Shown piece by piece: positions 8,305-16,933 of a stretch of DNA of 64,000 nucleotides (the stretch's first letter is position 1; every line of letters starts with the position of its first letter). Under the pieces are notes generated by a model that did not search any database, was not told where the DNA came from, and saw only the letters and a list, made by a program, of their open reading frames with translations. Made by a program: the position numbers and the translations under genes. This DNA is from Lutispora saccharofermentans (GTDB lineage Bacteria; Bacillota; Clostridia; Lutisporales; Lutisporaceae): the NCBI RefSeq assembly GCF_024363565.1, contig NZ_JAJEKE010000018.1, positions 1-64,000 of the forward strand. The letters run 5' to 3'.

Positions 8305-8353
8305 TTAAACTCCTTCTAACTAATAAATTTGCAAATCTATAAAGCTTATAAAT

Positions 8354-8382
8354 AATATAACATTCATAAAAGTAATTGTAAA
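8354..8382 (-). promoter_or_regulatory. Sigma-A-like promoter of the HTH/TPR regulator
   Basis: On the minus strand TTTACA (8382-8377) and TATATT (8359-8354) are 17 bp apart, with the start codon about 50 bp further on. Confidence 0.55.
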
Positions 8383-8420
8383 CATGGGGAAGGGCGGAAA
8401 AGTTAATAGAACAAACATAA

Positions 8421-8482
8421 TTGTTGAAAAAATGGAATATAATTTATATATTGACTTAATATAGAATATATGGTAGTATAAT
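8421..8482 (+). promoter_or_regulatory. Candidate promoter(s) for the small peptide gene and cluster
   Basis: Two choices exist. TTGTTG (8421-8426) with TATATA (8445-8450) has an 18-bp spacer. TTGACT (8451-8456) with TATAAT (8477-8482) has a long 20-bp spacer. The second -10 overlaps the left arm of the inverted repeat at 8480-8524, so a protein bound there could block or help polymerase. Confidence 0.4.
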
Positions 8483-8524
8483 ATTTAAAAAAATGTTTAT
8501 TAAATTAACATTTTTTTAAATATT
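8480..8524. repeat. Perfect 18-bp inverted repeat (operator or leader hairpin)
   Basis: AATATTTAAAAAAATGTT (8480-8497) and AACATTTTTTTAAATATT (8507-8524) are exact inverted copies with a 9-nt loop. The right arm ends just before the GGGGGG ribosome site of the peptide gene. It could be a dimeric operator for the adjacent HTH regulator or an RNA hairpin in the leader. Confidence 0.8.
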
Positions 8525-8536
8525 GGGGGGATTTGT

Positions 8537-8731
8537 ATGAAAAAAATAAAAGTATCAGTAGTAACTATATTATTGGTAATCAGCATAGGATTATTAACAA
8601 ACTGCTTGGGAAGCTATAAAAACAATTATGTAATGAAAGCTACATTCGTTAAACAAGAATTATTTTCTAAGAGTTGGATTGCCAGTGACGAAATTCCAGA
8701 TCCGAAGTGTTCAATAATTAGCGTAATATAA
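8537..8731 (+). CDS. Small exported peptide, possible RRNPP signal precursor
   Basis: The 64 residues comprise a Lys-rich start (MKKIK), a hydrophobic export segment (about 6-22, VSVVTILLVISIGLLTNC) and a polar tail ending DPKCSIISVI. GGGGGG (8525-8530) sets the start. Precursors of PlcR/NprR/Qsr-type signals look like this, with the active peptide cut from the C-terminal end, and the divergent TPR regulator fits. LTNC also resembles a weak lipobox, so a small lipoprotein is the alternative. I do not recognise the mature sequence. Confidence 0.6.
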   Translation: MKKIKVSVVTILLVISIGLLTNCLGSYKNNYVMKATFVKQELFSKSWIASDEIPDPKCSIISVI

Positions 8732-8814
8732 GCAAGCAAGAAGCCCTATTCATTAGGTAAGAAATACTTTTGATATACTTACTTAAGACATTAATGTGTA
8801 AAAGGGGTGATAAA

Positions 8815-9075
8815 ATGGAAGTTAGACCGATAATATGCGACATCATAAATTCCAACACAGTTATTGGAGATCGTATTTACAACTTAGATGAAAATGAAAA
8901 TTTACTAGACCAGGGAATAGATTCCTTACAGATGATGCGTGTAATAGTAACACTTGAACAGGCATTGAAATTTGAGTTTAGAGATGAGGATTTGTTAATG
9001 ATAAACTTTAGCAATATCAGCTCCATGGAAAGTTGCATAAAAACAATTTTAGCAAACACAAACAAAATAGATTGA
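8815..9075 (+). CDS. Acyl/peptidyl carrier protein 1
   Basis: The 86-residue phosphopantetheine carrier has its attachment Ser in GIDSLQMM (about residue 41). The start at 8815 follows AAAAGGGGTGAT; an upstream in-frame ATG at 8770 lacks a site. The stretch FEFRDEDLLM after helix II is shared in type with carrier 2 and with the carrier domain of the adenylation protein, and differs from carrier 3. It lies 8 bp before a radical SAM gene, and carrier 2 precedes a close homologue of that gene, so the two pairs look duplicated. Confidence 0.9.
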   Translation: MEVRPIICDIINSNTVIGDRIYNLDENENLLDQGIDSLQMMRVIVTLEQALKFEFRDEDLLMINFSNISSMESCIKTILANTNKID

Positions 9076-9083
9076 GGTGTACT

Positions 9084-10688
9084 ATGGATGGAGTTTTATT
9101 AGCTTTTGCACCGCTTGGAAATCATGAGCATCCTCATTTAGGCTTGCCGCTGCTAAAAGCGTATCTCTCTGATCATGGTATTAGTAGGTGCATACTAAGA
9201 GATTATAATGTCGTTATTATGGATAGAATCATGGTCGACTTAATGACCGGAGATAAGAAGGTATTGTTTGGAAAGGGAGATACTGACGTACTAAGACTTT
9301 ATAGAGGCGCTAAGGAAATCATGAGAGGCTGTACATCATCTGATAAACTAAAAAGTGGATGGGCTATGGATTTTATTTCAAACTATCTGCGCATCGCAGG
9401 TGGGTGTATTGGTGAGATAAGCTTTGATCCCGTCAGTTTTAGTGCCATAGAAGAAGAATTCCAGAAAACAGATATGAATGCCAGTAATAACAAGGTGATT
9501 GAGTATATTAGAGATGAAGTTGTAAAGGATATTCTTGAGTATAACCCTAGGGTGCTAGGATTTTCTCTAATATTCGCAAGTCAGATCTATTATACTTTTC
9601 TAATTTGTAGGGAAGTTAGAAAGTGGAAGCCGGATATAAAGATAGTATTTGGTGGGCCTCAAGTCTCCCTGTTTTGGAAAGCATTTATTAATAGCAAAAT
9701 ATTTACTCCATATTTTGATGTTATTGTTAAAGAACAGGGTGAATCCGCTATTTTAAGTCTATGTAATTACTGGATTAATGGAATCGGAAGCTTAGAGAAT
9801 ATCCCTAATATTATTTTTAAGGATGGGATTTTATCCTATAAAGTAAATCCAATAGGAGCAAATATTGAGATGGATCATGTTGCCATTCCGGATTTCCGAG
9901 ATATGCCTTTGGAGTTATACTCATATGCTAAACTGCCATATATGATGACCAGAGGGTGCTATTGGGGACGTTGCGCGTTCTGTGGCTACCGAGGAAGTCA
10001 TAATAAGCATCTGACCTCATCTAAGGAAAAAATTATCAATGATATAAAGACTTTAAAGGAGCGTCATAATATTCGAATTTATCATTTGATGGATGATGCA
10101 ATTGCTCCGAGTTATTTATTGGATGTTGCAAATGAAATAATAAAGACTGAGCTTGATATCACTTATGCAGCTTTTCTAAGAACAGAGCGTGCATTTACAA
10201 AAGAAGTGTGCGATGTGCTTTGCAAAAGCGGATTAAAGGCTGTTTTATTTGGCCTTGAGAGTGCAAACCAAAGGGTTCTCGATACAATGGACAAGCATAT
10301 GGATTTAAGTACAATGGTAGAAGTACTTTCAAATTTTAAGAACGCAGGTATATCAAATTATCTCAGTTGCATAATCGGGTTTCCTACTGAAACCAAATCC
10401 GAGGCATATGATACAATTCGCTTTTTAGAAGAGCGGAAAGACTTGTATTATAAGGCATATATAACTCCTTTCAGATTATTGTCTGACATGGTTGATTGCC
10501 CGGAAAAATTCTCAATGGATAGTATTGATTTTACAAATCCTGTACGGCATGACAAAAACGGGTATGTCTCTTTAGAATACAGCTATAGAGTTAACGAAGG
10601 TATGTCTATTGAGGAATCTCTTGAGGTAATGAGAGAGGCGAGAATAAGAGTTAACTCTGTGCCACCTGGCCCTATATTTTTTAGATGA
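9084..10688 (+). CDS. B12-type radical SAM enzyme, CX4CX2C subtype (copy 1)
   Basis: The 534 residues start at ATG 9084 behind TGAGGTG. An N-terminal B12-like Rossmann region includes VLGFSLIFASQIYYTFLICR and KIVFGGPQVSLF. The radical SAM barrel begins at MMTRGCYWGRCAFCGY (about residues 289-304). The iron-sulfur Cys spacing is CX4CX2C instead of the usual CX3CX2C. GLESAN and IIGFPTET are later barrel motifs. The protein is a clear paralogue of the enzyme at 26132 and, like it, directly follows a carrier gene, which suggests action on a carrier-bound substrate. Reaction unknown; methylation or C-C bond formation is possible. Confidence 0.88.
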   Translation: MDGVLLAFAPLGNHEHPHLGLPLLKAYLSDHGISRCILRDYNVVIMDRIMVDLMTGDKKVLFGKGDTDVLRLYRGAKEIMRGCTSSDKLKSGWAMDFISNYLRIAGGCIGEISFDPVSFSAIEEEFQKTDMNASNNKVIEYIRDEVVKDILEYNPRVLGFSLIFASQIYYTFLICREVRKWKPDIKIVFGGPQVSLFWKAFINSKIFTPYFDVIVKEQGESAILSLCNYWINGIGSLENIPNIIFKDGILSYKVNPIGANIEMDHVAIPDFRDMPLELYSYAKLPYMMTRGCYWGRCAFCGYRGSHNKHLTSSKEKIINDIKTLKERHNIRIYHLMDDAIAPSYLLDVANEIIKTELDITYAAFLRTERAFTKEVCDVLCKSGLKAVLFGLESANQRVLDTMDKHMDLSTMVEVLSNFKNAGISNYLSCIIGFPTETKSEAYDTIRFLEERKDLYYKAYITPFRLLSDMVDCPEKFSMDSIDFTNPVRHDKNGYVSLEYSYRVNEGMSIEESLEVMREARIRVNSVPPGPIFFR

Positions 10689-10735
10689 CATTATAGGTAT
10701 GACAAATTAAATATTGTATGAAGGGATTGATTAAT

Positions 10736-12049
10736 GTGCCCAGACTAGCATTAATATCGCCCAAGGGAGCAGAGTTTTCTCGCAATGAAGTATTATCAAA
10801 GTTTCTTAAGGATGAACTAAGAATGAAAAACATAAGAAATCTTTGGAATAGCCCAAATCTAGGTATGCTTACTGTAGCGGCCTTAACACCGAGCGAGTGG
10901 GATATAGAGTATATTGATGAACACTTGCGCGATATTGATTTTAACCAGAAATATGATATTGTTGGTCTTTCTTGTATGACACAGCAGATTGAACGAGGCT
11001 ATGAAATAGCGAATAAATTTAAAGAAAAAGGAATAACAACAGTGATAGGCGGTATACATGCTACAGTACGCCCGGAAGAAGTTGCTCAATATGTTGATGT
11101 TGTAATAGCAGGAGAAGCTGAACTTACATGGCCTACTTTTTTAGAAGATTGGGGAAATGGTACATATAAAAAAATTTACAAGGAGTTGCACCCAGGTATG
11201 TTAGATATCAGTACCTCTCCTATTCCACGTTACGATCTTATAAAAGACTATAATTATTCAACAATAACGATTAATACAAGTCGTGGATGCCCCCATGACT
11301 GCAGTTTCTGTGCTGCTTCAAGGGTATATGGGCCTGTATATAGAAGGAAAAACAATGAGCAAATTATAAGTGAAATCATGAGAATAAAGGAGCTATTTGG
11401 AAATAGCTATATATTGTTCGGTGATGATAATATTTTTGTTTCCAGGGATGAGTCAAAGGATTTACTGCGCGAGATAAAAAAGTTAAATGTAAGGTGGGTT
11501 GCACAGACTGATATATCCATATCAGACGATGATGAGTTGTTAAAACTTATGGCTGAAAGTGGATGCCAATGGGTTGTAATTGGTCTTGAGAGTATTGCCA
11601 GAAAGAGCCTTGAGGGTATAAACAAGTGGAAGACAGATAGACTGGATAGCTATAGAGACTCTATCGATAAGGTTCAAAGCTATGGTATAGGAGTTATGGG
11701 AGCTTTCGTATTTGGATTGGATTATGATGATTATTCTGTTATGGAAGATACCATTAAATTTATTGCTGATTGTAATTTTTACGGTATTCACGTGACTTCT
11801 CCTACACCGTTTCCCGGAAGTCGTTATAGAAATGTAATGCAAGAGAGCGGAAGGCTTATTGACTTGCCATGGTCATATTACACCCACTGGGATGTTCTGA
11901 TAAAACCCAACCTATTAACCCCTAATGAAGTTCAGAACTGCATATATAAGATATACAGAGCTTTTGTTGACGAGAAGGAGGCAAATAAAAGGTTTGCTAA
12001 CTTTATTCATAAGTTTAGGAAAAGAGATGTAGGGAATGTCCAATGTTAG
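10736..12049 (+). CDS. B12-binding radical SAM enzyme, six-member family (copy A)
   Basis: About 437 residues. GTG 10736 is preferred over ATG 10718 because AAGGGA lies 10 bp before it and the N-terminus then aligns with the paralogues (PRLALISPKG). The B12-type domain (about 1-150) has PNLGMLTVAALTP, YIDEHL and VIGGIHATVRPEE. The barrel has SRGCPHDCSFC (CX3CX2C, about 185-195), FGDDNIF, GLES and AFVFGLDYDD. Members of this superfamily methylate unactivated carbons or join carbons with cobalamin and SAM. Paralogues lie at 21052, 29589, 38072, 39377 and 51267. Confidence 0.9.
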   Translation: MPRLALISPKGAEFSRNEVLSKFLKDELRMKNIRNLWNSPNLGMLTVAALTPSEWDIEYIDEHLRDIDFNQKYDIVGLSCMTQQIERGYEIANKFKEKGITTVIGGIHATVRPEEVAQYVDVVIAGEAELTWPTFLEDWGNGTYKKIYKELHPGMLDISTSPIPRYDLIKDYNYSTITINTSRGCPHDCSFCAASRVYGPVYRRKNNEQIISEIMRIKELFGNSYILFGDDNIFVSRDESKDLLREIKKLNVRWVAQTDISISDDDELLKLMAESGCQWVVIGLESIARKSLEGINKWKTDRLDSYRDSIDKVQSYGIGVMGAFVFGLDYDDYSVMEDTIKFIADCNFYGIHVTSPTPFPGSRYRNVMQESGRLIDLPWSYYTHWDVLIKPNLLTPNEVQNCIYKIYRAFVDEKEANKRFANFIHKFRKRDVGNVQC

Positions 12050-12804
12050 GAATTGTGTGTGCTCTATCAGATGAGTTTAATGCTATGGTATCACAATTAA
12101 AGGACGCAAAGCATGAAACATATCACAGCTTTGATATTTATATTGGTCAGATTGGCATAACTAAGGTAGGAATTATATTGTCAGGCGTGGGCAAAGTGAA
12201 TTCATCAATTGGAGCATGTGTTCTCATCGAACATTTCTCAGCAAAGCTAATACTTTCAATAGGGTTAGCAGGGGCTGTCAACAGTGAGTTAATGATTGGT
12301 GACTTAGTTATTGGGGAGCGTTTGATGTATTATGATAGCTATTTATCTAATTTGCCGACAGAAGGTATTAAAGTGGAAATAGTATCTCATATGGCGGTAC
12401 CCTTTACTATAGGCGAAAATATATTAAGATGTGTGACAGGTTTGCTGAGAGACGAGCTGCCACCCTTGCCAGATATGGTGAAGAAAAGGTCCAACAATCT
12501 GTATCCCAAGGTCTGGACGGGACTTATGGCAAGCGGCGATATGCCTGTTGACTCAAAACTGTCGGCAGACAAAATATACAACACATTTAATGCTTTATCT
12601 GTGGATATGGAAAGTGCGAGTATATGCCATGTTTCGCATAGGTATAATACAATGGCACTGCCTATACGCATTATAAGTGACTATGCGAACGAACACTCAA
12701 TCGTATATTTATTAAGGTATGGTAGAGATTTATGTAACTATTTAGCCGAGATTGTGAAAAAAATGGTAGAGAGTGGATTGTACCAATCGATAATCACTTT
12801 CTGA
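12043..12804 (+). CDS. MTA/SAH nucleosidase-like protein
   Basis: The 253 residues have the PNP/UDP phosphorylase fold: MLGIVCALSDEFNAM at the N-terminus, a Gly-rich strand SIGLAGAVNSEL (about 83), a base/ribose-binding VDMESASI (about 188) and RIISDYAN with the catalytic Asp. Enzymes of this family split methylthioadenosine, S-adenosylhomocysteine and 5'-deoxyadenosine. The start overlaps the end of a radical SAM gene by 7 bp. In an operon with eleven radical SAM enzymes it would remove inhibitory 5'-deoxyadenosine and SAH; this role is inferred. Confidence 0.85.
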   Translation: MLGIVCALSDEFNAMVSQLKDAKHETYHSFDIYIGQIGITKVGIILSGVGKVNSSIGACVLIEHFSAKLILSIGLAGAVNSELMIGDLVIGERLMYYDSYLSNLPTEGIKVEIVSHMAVPFTIGENILRCVTGLLRDELPPLPDMVKKRSNNLYPKVWTGLMASGDMPVDSKLSADKIYNTFNALSVDMESASICHVSHRYNTMALPIRIISDYANEHSIVYLLRYGRDLCNYLAEIVKKMVESGLYQSIITF

Positions 12805-12853
12805 TAATTCCAGTAACGGATGAGATTGTTAAAGCTTAAGAAGAGGTGATAAA

Positions 12854-13651
12854 ATGGCTCGTTATTGTTATATGGCATATCTTTCATTCAAATCATCGAT
12901 AGCATATAAAGCAGAAGTATGGTTTGGCATTTTTACTTCAGTACTGACACTTTCCATTCAGATATTTCTATGGAAAGCACTATTTCAATATGGGGAAAGT
13001 AATGTAGGAGTTTCATTTGATCAGATGATAACATATTTCATATTAAGTACAGCGTTATCACTCTGCCTAATAAATAGTAGTGTTCTGGATGAGATTGCAA
13101 AAGATATAAGGGAAGGTACTATAGCAAATTATCTAGCAAAGCCTTATAAGTATAAGATATCACTACTCAGCAAAAGTTTAGGTAGAATATTCTTCTCGCT
13201 ATTATTTGTAATTATGCCAATGATCATAATATCAAGTATTTTCTTTACTATACAAGCCCCACACAGTTTGGTTTCTCTCCTTGCAACAATCCTAATTTCT
13301 ATATGTTCGTTCTATATATTCTTCAGTATATATTATATTGCAGGTCTATCAACATTTTGGTTTATGGGTATGCAAGGAGCTATAGGGCTTTTGATAGAGA
13401 ACATATTACGCTTATTGTCCGGAGCTTTAATACCTATCTGGATCTTTCCAAAGTGGCTCTACACTATCGCCAGTTACTTGCCAGTAAGGTATGGATTCGA
13501 CGTCCCAATATCCATATATATTGGCAGGACTGCGGGTAGCGATATTGTAAAAGGCATTGCTGTTCAATTCATATGGATTCTAAGCTTAATCATAGTCGAT
13601 AACATTGTATGGCGAATCAGTATTCGTAAATTGGTAATACAGGGGGGATAG
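12854..13651 (+). CDS. ABC-2 type transporter permease, subunit 1
   Basis: The 265-residue integral membrane protein has about six hydrophobic helices (YKAEVWFGIFTSVLTLSIQI near the start, SLLATILISICSFYIFFSIY mid-protein) and the amphipathic DEIAKDIREGTIANYLAKP segment typical of COG4587 permeases. It is followed after 1 bp by subunit 2 and then the ATPase, forming a three-gene exporter. The likely cargo is the cluster product, since no other export system is seen; the substrate is inferred. Confidence 0.85.
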   Translation: MARYCYMAYLSFKSSIAYKAEVWFGIFTSVLTLSIQIFLWKALFQYGESNVGVSFDQMITYFILSTALSLCLINSSVLDEIAKDIREGTIANYLAKPYKYKISLLSKSLGRIFFSLLFVIMPMIIISSIFFTIQAPHSLVSLLATILISICSFYIFFSIYYIAGLSTFWFMGMQGAIGLLIENILRLLSGALIPIWIFPKWLYTIASYLPVRYGFDVPISIYIGRTAGSDIVKGIAVQFIWILSLIIVDNIVWRISIRKLVIQGG

Positions 13652-13652
13652 A

Positions 13653-14432
13653 ATGTTTATGCATCTTGTCTGGCTTAATGTCAAAGCCAGACTGCAATAT
13701 GGTAGATCATTTGTATATGAAATATTGACCAGTATGGTTGGCTATATTTTTGAATTCCTAGCTGTATGGATTATTATTAACCAATTTAATTCTATTATAG
13801 GTTGGAGCTTCTTTGAAATTCTTTTCCTGCATGCATTAGGTTATTTTGTACGTGCCACAGCATCAGCGTTCTTATGGCGTCCAATGTGGCTAATGAGTGA
13901 CTATATGCAAAGAGGCCAATTAGATAAGTTTTTGCTTTCTCCGGTAAACTCATTCATGTATATAGTTGGAAGCAATTTCATGACATATGCTTTAAGTCAT
14001 GTCATACTGGGTGGAATGGTTGCAATTATATCAATATTCTTTATACCTATAGACTGGACGTTATTAAAAGCACTTTTATTTATTTGTTCCCTCATTGGCG
14101 CGATGTTTATATATGGAGGCTTCATTGTATTCTCAGGGGCAATATCATTTTGGACAGTAAGGTCAAGTTTTCTTTTAAGAGTGTTAACAGAGGCATGGAG
14201 CGTCATAAATTATCCCATTACGATATATCCAAGAGGCATACAAATACTACTAACATTTTTCATACCTTTCGCATTACTGAATTATTATCCAACTGTTTAT
14301 TTGTTTAGACAGCCAGGCAATAGCAACTCCTGGACAATGATTTTAATACTGGCAGCCGGACTATCGTTTTTTACACTTGTCTATAAATTGTGGTGGTATG
14401 GTGTCAGGAAATATCAAGGGGCCGGAAGCTAA
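13653..14432 (+). CDS. ABC-2 type transporter permease, subunit 2
   Basis: The 259 residues have six hydrophobic helices and the paired family signature WLMSDYMQRGQLDKFLLSPV (COG3694-like). It would form a heterodimer with subunit 1. The order permease-permease-ATPase is usual for this exporter type, though the ATPase is last here. Confidence 0.85.
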   Translation: MFMHLVWLNVKARLQYGRSFVYEILTSMVGYIFEFLAVWIIINQFNSIIGWSFFEILFLHALGYFVRATASAFLWRPMWLMSDYMQRGQLDKFLLSPVNSFMYIVGSNFMTYALSHVILGGMVAIISIFFIPIDWTLLKALLFICSLIGAMFIYGGFIVFSGAISFWTVRSSFLLRVLTEAWSVINYPITIYPRGIQILLTFFIPFALLNYYPTVYLFRQPGNSNSWTMILILAAGLSFFTLVYKLWWYGVRKYQGAGS

Positions 14433-14460
14433 TGATATAACATAGGGGAGAAGATTTTTT

Positions 14461-15438
14461 ATGGAAGTTATTAAAGTAGAAAATTTAAAGAAAGTATATC
14501 GCATTCCTAAGAGACGCGAGGGTTTTCTCAATACCTTTAAGGATTTAATTAAACATGAGTACGAGGATAAAACTGCATTGGCAGATATAAGCTTCTCAAT
14601 AAATGAAGGCGACATCGTCGGATACATAGGTCCGAATGGTGCCGGCAAATCGACAACCATAAAAATAATGGCGGGCATTCTTTATCCAACATCCGGTCAG
14701 GTGACTGTTAACGAAGTTATACCATACAAGGAGAAAGTTAGAAATGCCAAAGAGATATCATTGATTGCAGGAAACAGAAGCAATCTATATTGGGATCTTC
14801 CCATTATAGATACTTTTGAATTAATGAAAAGAATATATAAGATATCAGATAAGAAGTATAAGCAGAACTTGGACTTGCTGAGTGAAGTAATAGGTATCAA
14901 AGACTTACATACAGTGCCGGCACGTCAGTTAAGCCTTGGACAGCGAATGAGGGCAGACTTTGTAGCTTCAATGCTCCACGATCCTAAAATCGTTTATCTG
15001 GATGAGCCAACGATAGGTCTGGATATTGTTGCAAAGGATCATATTCGTGAGTTTATCAAAACTGTCAACAGTGAGAAAAGGACCACTGTTATAATAACTT
15101 CCCACGATATAGCTGACATTGAAAGGATATGCAACAGGGTCATTGTCATTGACTATGGTAAGATTATCTATTCCGGCAATATTGACAATCTGAACAGTGA
15201 ATACAATAACAATAAATGCATTATGAAGATAAAGCTAGAGGACAAAGCAGAATCCTTTAATTTGGAAGGATTCGATGTAAAACAGGTTAACGATATGTAC
15301 AGCATAAGCTTTGAAAGAAAAAAGATTACACCATCTGGAATGTTAAATTTATTGTTGGAGAAAGGGTATAAAATAATTGATTTCTCGCTAACAGAACCGT
15401 CACTTGAGGATACAATAAAAGCCATTTATGAAAAATAG
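14461..15438 (+). CDS. ABC transporter ATP-binding protein of the ABC-2 exporter
   Basis: The 325 residues contain Walker A GPNGAGKST (about 59-67), the signature LSLGQRMRAD (about 158), Walker B IVYLDEPTIGLD (about 178-189) and the switch His in TSHD. The N-terminal extension KVYRIPKRREGFLNTFKDL and the length are typical of the COG4586 subgroup that pairs with two distinct permeases. GGGGAGAAG lies upstream. Confidence 0.93.
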   Translation: MEVIKVENLKKVYRIPKRREGFLNTFKDLIKHEYEDKTALADISFSINEGDIVGYIGPNGAGKSTTIKIMAGILYPTSGQVTVNEVIPYKEKVRNAKEISLIAGNRSNLYWDLPIIDTFELMKRIYKISDKKYKQNLDLLSEVIGIKDLHTVPARQLSLGQRMRADFVASMLHDPKIVYLDEPTIGLDIVAKDHIREFIKTVNSEKRTTVIITSHDIADIERICNRVIVIDYGKIIYSGNIDNLNSEYNNNKCIMKIKLEDKAESFNLEGFDVKQVNDMYSISFERKKITPSGMLNLLLEKGYKIIDFSLTEPSLEDTIKAIYEK

Positions 15439-15501
15439 TCTGTTTTCTCATGGTGCAGCTATGTTTATTGTAGAAAGATTATATAGATGAAGGGGAATTT
15501 T

Positions 15502-16866
15502 ATGGGTGGATACTTTATAAACAAATCAAAGGCTTATAATGATAACCTTAGAGAAATATTGCCTTGTGGCTATCACTATAACTTCAGAATGTCCGAAAGG
15601 AAGATTCCTGTTCATTTCACAAAAGGGCAGGGAAGTAGACTTTGGGATATAGATGGCAATGAATATTTGGATTTATACTGTAAATCGGGCGCAATGATTT
15701 TGGGACATTGTAACGAAGCTTTTAATAGAGCTTTAAAAGAACAGATTGACAAGGTATTAGGTGTAGACTTGTGTGATATTGATAATGAAGCATGCAAATT
15801 ATTGAGTAAATATATACCGAGCGCAGAAATGATTCGTTTTGGCCTAAGCGGCACAGAAATGATTCAAAACGCACTAAGAATAGCCAGAGCCTATACAAAT
15901 AAGAATAGATTTTTGAGGTTTGAGGGTCATTTCCATGGGAACGCTGATAATGTATTGGGAGGAAGCACGGAGAATTATGATAATCCTATCCCAATAGACA
16001 AAGGGGATGGATTCTCCAGTACAGAAGGACGAGCAGTCAGAGTGCTAGAGGATCAATCATACCTGATTCCATGGAATAATATTGTAATATTAGACAAGGT
16101 GATAGAACATCATGGTGACGAGATTGCCGCAATCATACTAGAACCAATATGCATTAATGGAGGCAGTATATATCCTGCAAAGGGATACCTAGAACATGTC
16201 AGAGAGATTTGTGATGAGAACGATATTGTACTCATATTCGATGAGGTCATTACTGGAATTAGGATAGGGCTAGGCGGCGCTCAGGGGATCCTGAACGTGT
16301 TACCGGATTTGACAATAATGGGTAAGTGTATATCTGGTGGCGGAATTCCTATATCGGCTCTTATGGGCAGAAGAAAAATCATGGAGCTTTATGACAATGG
16401 CAGAGTGATACACGCTGGTACTTTTAACGGTTATCCCTTGGGTTTAGCTGCAATATGTGAAACAATAAAAATATTGGAGAAAGATGGCGGACAATCCTAT
16501 AAGCAAATGAATCACTATGCAGAGCAGTTGCATTTAAGTCTGATAAAGGAAGCGAATAACGCAGGGCTTGATATGATTGTTCAAGGACCTAGAAGTTGTG
16601 CATCATATCACTGCAGAGACTCTGCCGTCAACAGCTCAAGCGAAATTGACAGCATACTTCATGCTAAGAACACGATCATAAGACAACAATTGGCACAGTA
16701 TGGAATAATAATAGCTCCATTATCAAGGATGTATACAAATATCGGTCTCAACGAAAAAGATGTAGAGTTTTTTAATGAACGAATACCTCATGCCTTGAGA
16801 GATGCAAAAATATTAATCGATAGAGTGATCAATAAAATCCGTAATCAAAACAAGAGTCTTATTTAG
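15502..16866 (+). CDS. Class III PLP aminotransferase / aminomutase (GSA-like)
   Basis: The 454 residues resemble glutamate-1-semialdehyde aminomutase and related class III enzymes. Motifs are GSRLWDIDGNEYLDLY, FGLSGTEMIQNALRIARAYT (cofactor phosphate loop), RFEGHFHG, LILEPIC, LIFDEVITGIR (Asp to the PLP ring) and MGKCISGGGIPISA with the PLP Lys. ATG 15502 follows AAGGGG; ATG 15487 has no site. There are no heme genes nearby, so it probably acts on a cluster intermediate, making an amine or moving one along the chain. Substrate unknown. Confidence 0.88.
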   Translation: MGGYFINKSKAYNDNLREILPCGYHYNFRMSERKIPVHFTKGQGSRLWDIDGNEYLDLYCKSGAMILGHCNEAFNRALKEQIDKVLGVDLCDIDNEACKLLSKYIPSAEMIRFGLSGTEMIQNALRIARAYTNKNRFLRFEGHFHGNADNVLGGSTENYDNPIPIDKGDGFSSTEGRAVRVLEDQSYLIPWNNIVILDKVIEHHGDEIAAIILEPICINGGSIYPAKGYLEHVREICDENDIVLIFDEVITGIRIGLGGAQGILNVLPDLTIMGKCISGGGIPISALMGRRKIMELYDNGRVIHAGTFNGYPLGLAAICETIKILEKDGGQSYKQMNHYAEQLHLSLIKEANNAGLDMIVQGPRSCASYHCRDSAVNSSSEIDSILHAKNTIIRQQLAQYGIIIAPLSRMYTNIGLNEKDVEFFNERIPHALRDAKILIDRVINKIRNQNKSLI

Positions 16867-16933
16867 TAGATATTAATTTTAGGGCCTGGAAGGGCTATAC
16901 ATAATTAATGAATATTTAAAGGTAGGGATTTAT

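Noticed and set aside
15502..16866. Calling the class III aminotransferase hemL
   Set aside because: The fold is GSA-aminomutase-like, but no heme genes are near and the N-terminus differs; the context points to the cluster product.
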